A stretch of DNA of 64,000 nucleotides, from the NCBI RefSeq assembly GCF_002356335.1, contig NZ_AP018165.1, forward strand, positions 1,426,001 through 1,490,000. The letters are read 5' to 3'. The notes below the pieces were generated by a model. The model was not told the DNA's origin, ran no database searches, and saw only the letters and a list, made by a program, of their open reading frames with translations. Made by a program: the position numbers and the translations under genes. The stretch comes from [Mycobacterium] stephanolepidis (lineage in GTDB: Bacteria > Actinomycetota > Actinomycetes > Mycobacteriales > Mycobacteriaceae). The first letter of the stretch is position 1. Each line of letters begins with the position of its first letter. Positions 50,201-59,428 of this stretch are shown here, piece after piece.

Positions 50201-53200
50201 GTCTGAGCGTGCCGCTGTCCGGTATCTGGGTCGACATCGACCTGACCTTGCCTGCCACGACTCGCGACGGTGGTACCCCGGTGGTGACCGCTGAGGCTGC
50301 GGCCGCCGCCATGCGGACCGTGCTTGCGGTTGCCGCCGGCGCCGAGGATCCGGCCGGCCTTCCGCTGGTGGAAAACGGCACGGCACGTGTTGTCGCGCAG
50401 TGGGATCCGGAGCGAGTTGCCGACCACACCGGCGTCACCGCCGTCCTTCCAGCGCCGCTGGCGCCCGGGTCGTCGACCGTGCCGGACGCGCTGGTCGGCC
50501 TGTGCTGGCCCGCGGTGTTCGCCGCGATCGGCGATGCCAAGACCGCGGACGGTACGGGCGTCATCGAGGGTCTGCTCTCACTGGTGCACCTGGACCATGC
50601 CGCCCACCTGATCGCCGCTCTCCCCGCCGAGGCGGCCGAACTATCGGTCACCGCAACGGCCTCCGTCGCAACCGACACCGAGGTCGGCCGGGTTGTACCG
50701 GTTGACGTCACCGTGGCGGCAGCGGACGGCACCGTGTTGGCCACGCTGCGGGAGCGCTTTGCGATTCTGGGGCGCAACGGGGCGGCCGAACTCGCCGACC
50801 CGGTCCGCGCCGGCGGTGCGCTCTCCGAGCACGAGGCGGACACCACTCGTCGCCGCCGTCGTGACGCAAAGATTTTCGCGCCCACCGACATGCGGGCGTT
50901 CGCAGTGGTGTCGGGTGACCACAACCCGATCCACACCGACAAGTCGGCGGCCCTGCTGGCCGGACTGGGATCACCCATCGTGCATGGCATGTGGCTTTCG
51001 GCCGCCGCGCAGCACGTGGTCACCTCTGCCGATGGCTCCAGCACCCCGCCGCGCACGTTGGTCGGCTGGACCTCTCGCTTCCTGGGGATGGTGCAGCCGG
51101 GCGACGAGGTTGACGTTCGCGTAGACCGTGTCGGAATCGATTCCGGCGCAGAGGTTGTAGAGATCCAGGCCAAGGTCGGCAGCGACCTGGTGATGTCGGC
51201 GACCGCCCGGCTCGCAGCCCCCAAGACGGTGTACGCCTTCCCGGGGCAGGGCATCCAGCACAAGGGCATGGGTATGGACGTGCGTTCACGTTCCAAGGCC
51301 GCCCGCAAGGTCTGGGACAACGCCGACAAGTTCACCCGCGAGCGGCTCGGCTTCTCCGTGCTGCACGTGGTCAAGGACAACCCGACAAGCCTTATCGCCG
51401 GTGGTGTTCACTATCAGCACCCCGAGGGCGTGCTGTACCTGACGCAGTTCACCCAGGTGGCGATGGCCACTCTGGCCACCGCGCAGATCGCCGAGATGAA
51501 GGAATCCGGTTCTTTCGTCGAGGATGCGATCACATGTGGTCACTCCGTCGGCGAGTACACCGCGCTGGCCACTGTCAGTGGCGTCATTCCGCAGGATGGT
51601 CTGCTCGAGGTGGTGTTCCACCGCGGGTCGGCGATGCACGACATCGTGCCGCGAGATGAGCAGGGGCGCAGTAACTATCGTCTTGCTGCGATCCGCCCGT
51701 CGCAGATCGGGCTGGAGGACGCCGATGTCGGCGCGTTCGTCGCGGGGATCGCCGAACACAGCGGAGAATTCCTGCAGATCGTGAACTTCAACCTGCGGGG
51801 CTCGCAGTACGCCATCGCCGGAACGGTGCGCGGCCTGGAGCTGCTGGAGGCCGAGGTCGAGAAGCGCCGGGAAGAGTTCGGTGGCCGACGCTCCTTCATC
51901 ATGGTGCCCGGTATCGACGTGCCGTTCCACTCCGAGGTGCTGCGGGTCGGCGTTGCCGAGTTCCGTCGTTCCCTGGAGCGGGTGCTGCCCATGGACGGCG
52001 ACCCGAACCTGATCATCGGCAAGTACATCCCGAACCTGGTACCCAAGCCGTTCACGCTGGATCGTGAATTCATCCAGGAAATCCGGGATCTGGTTCCCGC
52101 CGAACCGCTCGACGAGGTGCTGGCCGACTACGACACCTGGCGCAACGAGAAGCCGGTGTTGTTGTGCCGCAAGGTGCTCATCGAGCTGCTCGCCTGGCAG
52201 TTCGCCAGCCCGGTGCGGTGGATCGAGACTCAGGACCTGCTGTTCACCGAGGAGGCCGCCGGCGGCCTGGGTGTGGAGCGCTTCGTCGAGGTGGGCGTGA
52301 AGTCCATGCCGACCGTCGCCGGTCTGGCCAACAACACCCTGAAACTGCCCGAGTACAGCCACAGCTCGATCGAGGTGCTCAACGTCGAGCGCGATCACGC
52401 GGTGCTGTTCGGAACGGACAGCGATCCCGAGCCCGAGCCTGAAATCGAGGAGCCCGCGGAAAGTACTGCGTCTGCCGAGGCTGCTCCGGCAGCGGCACCT
52501 GCCGCTCCTGCCGCGCCCTCGGGCGGCCCGCGTCCGGAGGACATCGGCTTCGACGCTTCCGATGCGACGCTTGCGTTGATCGCACTCTCGACGAAGATGC
52601 GCATCGACCAGATCGAGCCGGTGGACTCCATCGAGAGCCTCACCGACGGTGCCTCCTCGCGTCGTAACCAGCTGCTGGTCGATCTGGGCTCCGAGCTGAA
52701 CCTGAGCGCCATTGACGGTGCCGCCGAGGCGGACCTGTCCGGATTGCGGGTGCAGGTCACCAAATTGGCGCGTACCTACAAGCCGTTCGGCCCGGTGCTT
52801 TCGGACTCGATCAACGATCAGCTCAAGACGGTCTTCGGGCCCTCGGGTAAGCGTCCGGCCGCCATCGCCGAGCGGATCACCAAGACCTGGGAACTGGGTC
52901 CGGGCTGGGTCAAGCACGTCACCGTCGAGTTGGCGCTGGGCACCCGTGAGGGCACCAGCGTCCGCGGTGGCGACCTCGGCGGTCTGGCACCGAGCACGCT
53001 GGCGGACGGTAACGCCGTGGATGCCGCGATCGACGCCGGTGTTGCGGCAGTGGCCGCGCGCCGCGGTGTCGGGGTGTCTCTGCCCTCGGCCGGTGGGGCC
53101 GGCGGTGCGACCGTCGATGCTGCCGCGCTGAGCGAGTTCACCGACCAGATCACCGGTCGTGACGGCGTTCTCGCCTCGGCCGCACGTCTGGTGCTCGACC

Positions 53201-56200
53201 AGCTGGGTCTGTCGGCCCCGATCGTCGCCTCGGACGGCGCTACCGATACCGAGCTCATCGAGCTGGTTTCGGCCGAATTGGGTTCGGACTGGCCGCGTTT
53301 GGTGGCGCCGAGCTTCGACGGCAAGAAGGCCGTGGTGTTCGACGACCGCTGGGCCAGCGCCCGTGAGGATCTGGCGCGCCTGTGGATCACCGAGGAAGAC
53401 GAGATCGACAGCCAGTGGGCACAGCTGGCAGGCCAGTTCGAAGGTGCCGGGCATGCTGTTGCCACCCAGGCCAATTGGTGGCAGGGCAAGTCGTTGGCGC
53501 AGGGCCGCAACGTGCACGCCTCGCTGTACGGGCGGATCGCCGCCGGTGCCGAGAGCCCCGAGCAGGGCAAGTGGGGCGGCGAGGTCGCGGTGGTGACGGG
53601 CGCTTCCAAGGGCTCGATCGCCGCATCCGTGGTCGCCGCGCTGCTGTCCGGGGGCGCGACGGTTGTCGCCACCACTTCGCGTCTTGACGAGGACCGGTTG
53701 GCGTTCTACCGCAACCTGTACCGCGAAAGCGCTCGGTTCAGCGCCAAGCTGTGGGTGGTGCCGGCCAACATGGCCTCGTACGCCGATATCGATGCACTGG
53801 TGCAGTGGGTGGGCACCGAGCAGTCCGAAAGCCTTGGGCCGATGTCGATCCACCTCAAGGACGCGCAGACCCCGACTCTGTTGTTCCCGTTCGCCGCGCC
53901 GAAGGTGGTCGGGGATCTGTCGGAAGCGGGTTCGCGTGCCGAGATGGAGATGAAGGTGCTGTTGTGGGCCGTGCAGCGGCTCATCGGCGGCCTGTCGGCC
54001 ATCGGCGCAGAGCGCGATATCGCCTCGCGTCTGCATGTGGTGCTGCCGGGTTCGCCGAACCGAGGCATGTTCGGTGGCGACGGCGCATACGGCGAGTCCA
54101 AGGCGGCTCTCGATGCACTGGTCACCCGGTGGAAGGCCGAGTCGTCGTGGGCGTCGCGAGTCAGCTTGGCGCACGCGCTGATCGGCTGGACCCGTGGCAC
54201 CGGGCTGATGGGTCACAACGACGCCATCGTCACCGCCGTCGAAGAGGCGGGAGTCACCACGTACTCCACCGCGGACATGGCATCCATGCTGTTGGCGCTG
54301 TGCTCACCTGAGGCACGCGTGCAGGCCGCACAGACACCTGTCGAAAAGGACCTCACCGGTGGGCTGGCCGAGGTCGAGCTCGACATGGCCGAGCTGGCCG
54401 CCAAGGCCCGCGAGGACATGGAGGCCAAGGCGAAGGCCGAGGCCGCGGCATCTGCCGACGAGGAGGACGACCCGAACCTCATTGCGGCACTGCCGTCTCC
54501 GCCGCGCGGTTACACCTCGACGCTGCCTCCGGAATGGGCCGACCTCGATGTCGACCCGGCCGATCTGGTGGTCGTCGTCGGCGGCGGCGAGCTGGGCCCG
54601 CTGGGCTCCTCGCGTACTCGCTACGAGATGGAGGTCGACGACGAACTGTCGGCCGCCGGCGTGCTGGAGCTCGCGTGGACGACCGGACTGGTCAAGTGGG
54701 AGAACGATCCCGAGGCCGGTTGGTACGACACCGAATCCGGTGAACTGGTGCCGGAATCGGAGTTGGTGGAGCGTTACCACGACAAGGTGGTTGCCAACAT
54801 CGGTGTCCGCGAGTTCGTCGATGACGGTGCGATCGACCCCGATCACGCTTCGCCGCTGCTGGTGTCGGTGTTCCTGGACAAGGACTTCACCTTCACGGTG
54901 TCGACCGAGGCCGAGGCTCGCGAGTTTGTGAAGTGGGACCCCGAGCACACGGTGATTCAGCCGTTGGCCGATGGCAGCGACTGGCAGGTGACGCGTAAGT
55001 CGGGCACAGAGGTTCGCGTGCCACGGAAGACCAAGCTGTCGCGGACCGTCGGTGCTCAGATTCCGACCGGTTTCGATCCCACCGTGTGGGGCATCACCCC
55101 GGACATGGTCAGCTCCATCGACCGGGTGGCGCTGTGGAACATGGTCGCGACGGTGGACGCGTTCCTGTCGGCGGGCTTCACCCCGACCGAGCTGATGCGT
55201 TGGGTGCACCCGAGCCTGGTGGCCAATACGCAGGGCACCGGTATGGGCGGCATGACCTCGATGCAGACCATGTACCACGGAAACCTGTTGGGCCGTAACA
55301 AGCCGAACGACATCCTGCAGGAAGTGCTGCCGAACGTCGTGGCCGCGCATGTGGTGCAGTCCTACGTCGGTTCCTACGGCTCGATGATCCACCCGGTGGC
55401 GGCGTGCGCCACCGCGGCGGTCTCCGTCGAGGAAGGCGTCGACAAGATCCGTCTCGGCAAGGCGCATCTGGCGCTGGCCGGTGGTTTCGACGACCTGACG
55501 TTGGAGGCCATCATCGGCTTCGGCGACATGGCCGCGACCGCCGACACCGAGATGATGCGAGCCAAGGGCATCGCGGACAAGCGGTTCTCGCGGGCCAACG
55601 ACCGTCGTCGTCTCGGGTTCGTCGAGGCGCAGGGTGGCGGCAGCGTGCTGCTGGCGCGCGGTGATCTGGCGCTCAAGATGGGTCTGCCGGTGCTCGCGGT
55701 GGTCGCGTACGCACAGTCGTTCGGTGACGGTGTGCACACCTCCATCCCGGCTCCGGGTCTGGGCGCGCTCGCGGCCGGACGTGGTGGCAGGGATTCGGAT
55801 CTGGCGCGCTCGCTGAACAAGCTGGGCGTCACGGCCGATGACATCGCCGTCATCTCGAAGCACGACACGTCAACGCTCGCCAACGATCCCAACGAGACCG
55901 AGCTGCATGAGCGGCTCGCAGCCTCGCTGGGGCGCTCGGATGGTGCGCCGCTGTTCGTCATCTCGCAGAAGAACCTGACCGGCCACGCCAAGGGCGGCGC
56001 TGCGGTGTTCCAGATGCTTGGCCTGTGCCAGGTGCTGCGTGACGGCGTGATTCCGCCGAACCGCAGCCTGGACTGTGTCGACGATGAACTGGCCACCAGC
56101 CAGCACTTCGTGTGGGTGCGCGAGTCGCTGCCACTCAAGGAGAAGCTGCCGCTGAAGGCGGGTCTGGTGACAAGCCTGGGCTTCGGTCACGTGTCGGGTC

Positions 56201-56463
56201 TGGTCGCGCTGGTGCATCCGCAGGCGTTCATCGCCTCGCTGCGTCCGGAGGATCGTGACGACTACGAGAAGCGTTCGCGCGGGCGCGTTCTCGCCGGACA
56301 GCGTCGCCTGGCCTCGGCCATGGCCGGTGGACGGCCCATGTACGAGCGGCCGGACGGACGTCGCTTCGACCATGACCACGATGAGTCGGAGAAGCGCCAG
56401 GAAGCCTCGATGCTGCTTGATCCAGGTTCGCGCCTGAGTGAGGACGAGGTCTACCACCGGTGA
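47218..56463 (+). CDS. fas: Type I fatty acid synthase (FAS-I)
   Basis: Giant multifunctional cytosolic synthase, about 3081 residues. Domains in order: acetyltransferase (GHSQGVL, Ser near 156), enoyl reductase (RLTGRSPILLAGMTPTT), dehydratase (GDHNPIHTD near 1234), malonyl/palmitoyl transferase (GHSVGEYT, Ser near 1443), acyl carrier domain (DGASSRRNQLLVDLGSELN, near 1810), ketoreductase (VVTGASKGSIAA near 2125) and ketosynthase (ACATAAVS, Cys near 2730; His near 2880). It makes the C16-C26 acyl-CoAs feeding mycolic acid synthesis. I prefer GTG 47218, since MTINEYDKV aligns with the M. tuberculosis N-terminus; ATG 47188 adds ten residues. It overlaps acpS. Confidence 0.97.
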   Translation: MTINEYDKVTSSEDPDANSVVDPGPSAGPALIDRLESGEPYAVAFGGQGSDWLDSLAELAASAGIESELATLAGEAELRLEPVAKELVVVRPVGFTPLTWVRALTAEEPVPAAAQLTSAAVSMPGVLLAQLAAVRALKIQGLDVAQLPPVAVIGHSQGVLAVEALKAHGDRDVELLAIAQLVGAAATLVARRRGIVVRGNRTPMVSVTNVDPERIKALLDEFAQDVRTVQPPALSIRNGRRSVVITGTPDQLSRFELYCEQIADRESAERKDKVRGGAVFSPVFDPVNVEVGFHTPRLADGVEIAGRWAAAAGLDVELTKALTEAILVTPVDWVNEVNHVADAGARWILDLGPGDLLTRLTAPVIRGLGIGIVPTATRGGQRNLFMHGAVPEVARAWTSFAPTVVSLPDGSVKLSTKFTRLTGRSPILLAGMTPTTVDAKIVAAAANAGHWSELAGGGQVTEEIFSSRIEELTGLLEPGRQIQFNSLFLDPYLWKLQVGSKRLVQKARQAGAPIDGVVVTAGIPELEEAVALIDELTDIGFAHIVFKPGTVEQIRSVVRIAAEVPTRPIIMHVEGGRAGGHHSWEDLDDLLLATYSELRSRSNITVCVGGGIGTPEQAAEYLSGRWALKFGFPLMPVDGILVGTAAMATLEATTSPSVKQMLVETQGTPEWVPAGKAQGGMASGRSQLGADIHEIDNAASRCGRLLDDVAGDADAVAKRRDEIIAAMELTAKQYFGDAAEMSYAQWLNRYVELSIGDGDSTADTAVAHSPWLDITWRDRFEQMLKRAEARLHPKESGPIETLFADEALLERPADAIAALLQRYPEAAAIKLHPADVPFFVSLCKTLGKPVNFVPVIDKDVRRWWRSDSLWQAHDARYTAEQVCIIPGTAAVAGITRVDEPVGELLNRFEQTAIDEVVATGAEPLPVRSRLRRRWDVEGPLATVLDAPDVLWSGRIAVNPVHRIAPDGAWQVFEDRTASHPSTGARLEVTGDDSVRLSVPLSGIWVDIDLTLPATTRDGGTPVVTAEAAAAAMRTVLAVAAGAEDPAGLPLVENGTARVVAQWDPERVADHTGVTAVLPAPLAPGSSTVPDALVGLCWPAVFAAIGDAKTADGTGVIEGLLSLVHLDHAAHLIAALPAEAAELSVTATASVATDTEVGRVVPVDVTVAAADGTVLATLRERFAILGRNGAAELADPVRAGGALSEHEADTTRRRRRDAKIFAPTDMRAFAVVSGDHNPIHTDKSAALLAGLGSPIVHGMWLSAAAQHVVTSADGSSTPPRTLVGWTSRFLGMVQPGDEVDVRVDRVGIDSGAEVVEIQAKVGSDLVMSATARLAAPKTVYAFPGQGIQHKGMGMDVRSRSKAARKVWDNADKFTRERLGFSVLHVVKDNPTSLIAGGVHYQHPEGVLYLTQFTQVAMATLATAQIAEMKESGSFVEDAITCGHSVGEYTALATVSGVIPQDGLLEVVFHRGSAMHDIVPRDEQGRSNYRLAAIRPSQIGLEDADVGAFVAGIAEHSGEFLQIVNFNLRGSQYAIAGTVRGLELLEAEVEKRREEFGGRRSFIMVPGIDVPFHSEVLRVGVAEFRRSLERVLPMDGDPNLIIGKYIPNLVPKPFTLDREFIQEIRDLVPAEPLDEVLADYDTWRNEKPVLLCRKVLIELLAWQFASPVRWIETQDLLFTEEAAGGLGVERFVEVGVKSMPTVAGLANNTLKLPEYSHSSIEVLNVERDHAVLFGTDSDPEPEPEIEEPAESTASAEAAPAAAPAAPAAPSGGPRPEDIGFDASDATLALIALSTKMRIDQIEPVDSIESLTDGASSRRNQLLVDLGSELNLSAIDGAAEADLSGLRVQVTKLARTYKPFGPVLSDSINDQLKTVFGPSGKRPAAIAERITKTWELGPGWVKHVTVELALGTREGTSVRGGDLGGLAPSTLADGNAVDAAIDAGVAAVAARRGVGVSLPSAGGAGGATVDAAALSEFTDQITGRDGVLASAARLVLDQLGLSAPIVASDGATDTELIELVSAELGSDWPRLVAPSFDGKKAVVFDDRWASAREDLARLWITEEDEIDSQWAQLAGQFEGAGHAVATQANWWQGKSLAQGRNVHASLYGRIAAGAESPEQGKWGGEVAVVTGASKGSIAASVVAALLSGGATVVATTSRLDEDRLAFYRNLYRESARFSAKLWVVPANMASYADIDALVQWVGTEQSESLGPMSIHLKDAQTPTLLFPFAAPKVVGDLSEAGSRAEMEMKVLLWAVQRLIGGLSAIGAERDIASRLHVVLPGSPNRGMFGGDGAYGESKAALDALVTRWKAESSWASRVSLAHALIGWTRGTGLMGHNDAIVTAVEEAGVTTYSTADMASMLLALCSPEARVQAAQTPVEKDLTGGLAEVELDMAELAAKAREDMEAKAKAEAAASADEEDDPNLIAALPSPPRGYTSTLPPEWADLDVDPADLVVVVGGGELGPLGSSRTRYEMEVDDELSAAGVLELAWTTGLVKWENDPEAGWYDTESGELVPESELVERYHDKVVANIGVREFVDDGAIDPDHASPLLVSVFLDKDFTFTVSTEAEAREFVKWDPEHTVIQPLADGSDWQVTRKSGTEVRVPRKTKLSRTVGAQIPTGFDPTVWGITPDMVSSIDRVALWNMVATVDAFLSAGFTPTELMRWVHPSLVANTQGTGMGGMTSMQTMYHGNLLGRNKPNDILQEVLPNVVAAHVVQSYVGSYGSMIHPVAACATAAVSVEEGVDKIRLGKAHLALAGGFDDLTLEAIIGFGDMAATADTEMMRAKGIADKRFSRANDRRRLGFVEAQGGGSVLLARGDLALKMGLPVLAVVAYAQSFGDGVHTSIPAPGLGALAAGRGGRDSDLARSLNKLGVTADDIAVISKHDTSTLANDPNETELHERLAASLGRSDGAPLFVISQKNLTGHAKGGAAVFQMLGLCQVLRDGVIPPNRSLDCVDDELATSQHFVWVRESLPLKEKLPLKAGLVTSLGFGHVSGLVALVHPQAFIASLRPEDRDDYEKRSRGRVLAGQRRLASAMAGGRPMYERPDGRRFDHDHDESEKRQEASMLLDPGSRLSEDEVYHR

Positions 56464-56864
56464 TTGTCGGTATCGGGATCGACCTGGTCACCATCTCCGA
56501 GTTCGGAGAGCAACTAGCTAGCCCCGGAACGGCTTTCGGGTCTGCGTTCACGCCGGGTGAGCGGCGCGACGCGGCCTCGAAGACTGGCGGAGAGGCGCGG
56601 TACTTGGCGGCCCGTTGGGCCGCCAAGGAGGCCGTCATCAAGGCATGGTCGGGGTCGCGGTACTCGCAGCGACCGGTGTTACCGGAGAACATCCACCGGG
56701 ACATCGAGGTGGTGACGGACACCTGGGGCCGCCCGCGCATACGGCTTTCCGGGGCAATCGCCGAGTACCTCGCAGATATGACGGTGCATGTGACTCTGAC
56801 GCATGATGGAGACACTGCGGCGGCATTCGTCGTTCTGGAACAAGAGGGCGAAACGCCTTCTTAG
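56460..56864 (+). CDS. acpS: Holo-[acyl-carrier-protein] synthase AcpS
   Basis: Transfers 4'-phosphopantetheine to the acyl carrier domain of FAS-I and probably other carriers. 134 residues. Family motifs are GIGIDLVTISEF (metal-binding Asp8) and RYLAARWAAKEAVIKAW with the Glu of the active site. The GTG at 56460 overlaps the fas stop (GTGA), so modifying enzyme and substrate are made from one message, as in M. tuberculosis Rv2524c-Rv2523c. Confidence 0.95.
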   Translation: MIVGIGIDLVTISEFGEQLASPGTAFGSAFTPGERRDAASKTGGEARYLAARWAAKEAVIKAWSGSRYSQRPVLPENIHRDIEVVTDTWGRPRIRLSGAIAEYLADMTVHVTLTHDGDTAAAFVVLEQEGETPS

Positions 56865-56962
56865 TGTCGAGTGTGCGGATACAGCTGGTTTTCGCACAGA
56901 TATCGACTTAATTCGCACACTCGCCTGGGCCGGATATGGGACCGGTCTGTTAAGAAGTGCCT

Positions 56963-57448
56963 ATGCCGGTTCCGGAATTCGTCATCGAGTTGCGTCGACA
57001 CATCGGACATGCGCCGCTGTGGTTACCGGGTGTGACCGCTGTGGTCATTCGGGATGAGCAAGTGCTGCTGGTCAAGCGCGCGGACAACGGCGCCTGGACG
57101 GCGGTAACCGGAATCGTCGACCCCGGCGAGAATCCGGCCGACTGCGCCATCCGGGAAGTGTTGGAAGAGGCCGGTGTTCACGCGATACCCCAACGACTGG
57201 TGTGGGTGCATGTGACCCGGCCGATGGTTCATGTCAATGGCGATCATGCTCAGTACCTGGACCACGTGTTCCGAATGGACTGGGTTGCCGGATCACCCTT
57301 TCCTGCGGACGGCGAGAACGATGCCGCGCAGTGGTTCGATATCGCAGCGATGCCGGACATGACGGTGGATATGCGCCGCCGGATCGAACTTGCGGCGGAG
57401 AACGCTAGCACCGCCACGGTTTTCGATATCACCGACCCGCAGGGCTAG
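56963..57448 (+). CDS. NUDIX hydrolase
   Basis: A 161-residue NUDIX protein. The box is complete: G-x5-E-x7-REVLEEAG within GIVDPGENPADCAIREVLEEAGV (about residues 50-72). The N-terminal PEFVIELRRHIGHAPLWLPG is a common actinobacterial form of the family. It hydrolyses a nucleoside diphosphate derivative that cannot be named. ATG 56963 has AAGAAG seven bases upstream; a GTG two codons earlier is possible. Its TAG stop overlaps the CTA of the convergent MFS gene. Rv2522c does not occupy this place here. Confidence 0.88.
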   Translation: MPVPEFVIELRRHIGHAPLWLPGVTAVVIRDEQVLLVKRADNGAWTAVTGIVDPGENPADCAIREVLEEAGVHAIPQRLVWVHVTRPMVHVNGDHAQYLDHVFRMDWVAGSPFPADGENDAAQWFDIAAMPDMTVDMRRRIELAAENASTATVFDITDPQG

Positions 57449-59055
57449 GGGAGCGGCGCATGCTCTGTCGCGGTGGACGGGGTGATGAGAAATGTCGCGG
57501 CAAGTCCCAGCGCGAGGAATGCTGCGGCTAGGTAACTGCCCAACTCCACTCCATGGGCCATCGCCTGGCGCGCGGCATCGGCGATGGCCTCGGTCTGGGG
57601 TTGACGCGCGAACCCGTCGATGGCAGCACCCGCGCTGCGAACGACCGCACGGGTGAGCGCATCGGATTGATCGGCTGGCACCCCGGTGGACGTGAGAGTG
57701 CCGCTGAGCCGTGCGCTGATAGCGCTGAAGAAGGCCGTCGTCAGCACGGCGATCCCGAGGGCCGAGCCCAGCTGCCGGAACACGCTTTGCATGCCCGAGC
57801 CTTGACCGGAGCTACGTTCGGGTACATCGGCGAGCACCACGTTGGTCACCTGGGCGGTGGCGAATCCGATGCCGATCCCATACACGAACAGCGCCGCCGC
57901 GATGGCCCACCAGGTGCTGTCGGGCCGGGCGATGTAGCCGAGCGCCGCCAACCCCAGTGCCTCCAGCGCCAGCCCGATGCGCACCAATCCCAACGCTGAG
58001 ATACGTGACGTCATAGCGAAACTGGCGCCACTGGCGACGAAACTGCCGAGTGCGATGGGAACCAAAGCCAAGCCTGCTTGGACCGCGCTGTACCCCAACG
58101 CGAATTGCAGCCATAGCGGAAGGACGGCCACGATGCCGAATTCGCCCATCCCGATGATCAGCGTGGCGATATTGCCGTTGCGGAACGAGCCGATGGAGAA
58201 GAGCCGCACGTCCATCAGTGCGGTGGTCGGCTGCGCGGGATCGATATCGCGGGTCAGAGTGACCTGGCGGATGACAAAGGCGATGAGGGACAACGCTGCA
58301 AGGACGAGTGCGACGAAAACCGGTGATACGTCGAGCGTCCAGCGCATGCCGAGCACCTCGAAGGGTTCGGTGCTGCGGACCCACCCGTAGGTGCGACCGT
58401 CAATCAGACCGAAGGCGAGCAACCCCAGCCCGAGGATCGAGAACACCGCCCCGGCGACATCCACGCGTGCCTGAGTGCGCGGTGAGAGTGGGATGAACGC
58501 CAGTGCGCCGATGCAGATCACCGCGACAAGCGGAATATTGATGCCGAAAGCCCAACGCCACGAGGCGTGTTCGGCGAGCCATCCGCCGAGCAGCGGACCA
58601 AGGGCCGTCGCGGCTCCGATGGTCGACCCCCAGACTGCGAATGCCTGGCCCCGGGCCTTGCCGGTGAACTGCGCATTGAGCAGTGCAAGCGACGTCGGCA
58701 GGATCAGCGCGGCCCCGGCACCTTGCAGGAAGCGGGCCAGTATCAACCAGCTTCCGGTGGTAGCCATACCGGCCAGCAGGCTCGTCACACCGAAAATCAC
58801 TACCCCGGTAAGGAAGACGCGGCGGGCGCCGAGAATGTCAGAGAATCGTCCGACAAGCAGCAGCAGCGCCGCGAAGACGATTGCGTATGACTCCTGTACC
58901 CACTGCGCCTGTGCCGACGTGACGCCGAGGTCGCGCACGATCGAGGGGATGATGACGTTGACAATCGTCGTATCGACGACGATCAGCGCCACTCCCAATG
59001 CGATGGCGGCCAAGCCCAGCCACTTGCGGGCGCCCTCTGGTACGGACGTCCTCAA
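57445..59055 (-). CDS. MFS drug efflux transporter, DHA2 family (14 membrane segments)
   Basis: A 536-residue membrane protein of the EmrB/QacA type. The first segment ALGVALIVVDTTIVNVIIPSI contains the family VDTTIVNV motif, then GRFSDILGARRVFLTG (motif A) and RFLQGAGAALILPTSLALL (motif C). A hydrophilic tail follows the last segment. The likely role is proton-driven export of drugs or a metabolite. The start is a TTG at 59055 that overlaps the stop of the upstream tautomerase-like gene (TTGA), so translation is coupled. Confidence 0.87.
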   Translation of the reverse strand: MRTSVPEGARKWLGLAAIALGVALIVVDTTIVNVIIPSIVRDLGVTSAQAQWVQESYAIVFAALLLLVGRFSDILGARRVFLTGVVIFGVTSLLAGMATTGSWLILARFLQGAGAALILPTSLALLNAQFTGKARGQAFAVWGSTIGAATALGPLLGGWLAEHASWRWAFGINIPLVAVICIGALAFIPLSPRTQARVDVAGAVFSILGLGLLAFGLIDGRTYGWVRSTEPFEVLGMRWTLDVSPVFVALVLAALSLIAFVIRQVTLTRDIDPAQPTTALMDVRLFSIGSFRNGNIATLIIGMGEFGIVAVLPLWLQFALGYSAVQAGLALVPIALGSFVASGASFAMTSRISALGLVRIGLALEALGLAALGYIARPDSTWWAIAAALFVYGIGIGFATAQVTNVVLADVPERSSGQGSGMQSVFRQLGSALGIAVLTTAFFSAISARLSGTLTSTGVPADQSDALTRAVVRSAGAAIDGFARQPQTEAIADAARQAMAHGVELGSYLAAAFLALGLAATFLITPSTATEHAPLP

Positions 59056-59423
59056 CGGCTTGAGGCTTCAGAATCGCTCTGATCCCATGCCGCAACGGGC
59101 AAGGTCAGATAGACGCCGGCAGTCTGTTCGTCCTCGATGACGTTTCGTACCGCGTCGTGGATTGCCTCGGCGCGACGCTGACGGTCCTGCGCTCGGTCGC
59201 TGAACCATTTCGACTTCACCTCGACGAGTACGTCGATATCGAAACGGTCGAACGGGCCGACCTCATGGAACCGGATCAGGACGTCACCGGGCTGTAGACG
59301 GTGGTCATAAGGCTCGTCCGTGCATTGCACCGCCAGCGAGACCGCGTGGGGAAGGACTTCGGCGAGGCTTGCACGGGTGTCGTCTGTGACCGCGGGGCCG
59401 CAGGTGATGTCGATCAGTGGCAT
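59052..59423 (-). CDS. Tautomerase superfamily-like protein
   Basis: A 123-residue protein starting MPLIDITCGP, with Pro directly after Met as in tautomerases whose N-terminal proline is the catalytic base, and a second beta-alpha-beta unit (DVLIRFHEVGPFDRFDIDVLVEVKSKWF). Arg residues that bind carboxylates are present (Arg51, Arg60 region). The substrate is unknown. It sits 5 bp downstream of bcp and overlaps the MFS gene, so bcp, this gene and the pump may be one leftward unit. Confidence 0.7.
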   Translation of the reverse strand: MPLIDITCGPAVTDDTRASLAEVLPHAVSLAVQCTDEPYDHRLQPGDVLIRFHEVGPFDRFDIDVLVEVKSKWFSDRAQDRQRRAEAIHDAVRNVIEDEQTAGVYLTLPVAAWDQSDSEASSR

Positions 59424-59428
59424 CTGAT

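Noticed and set aside
51286..54216. A 976-residue frame antisense to fas
   Set aside because: Strong FAS-I coding signal lies on the other strand; the product is His/Arg/Gln-rich with no motif, typical of a shadow frame.
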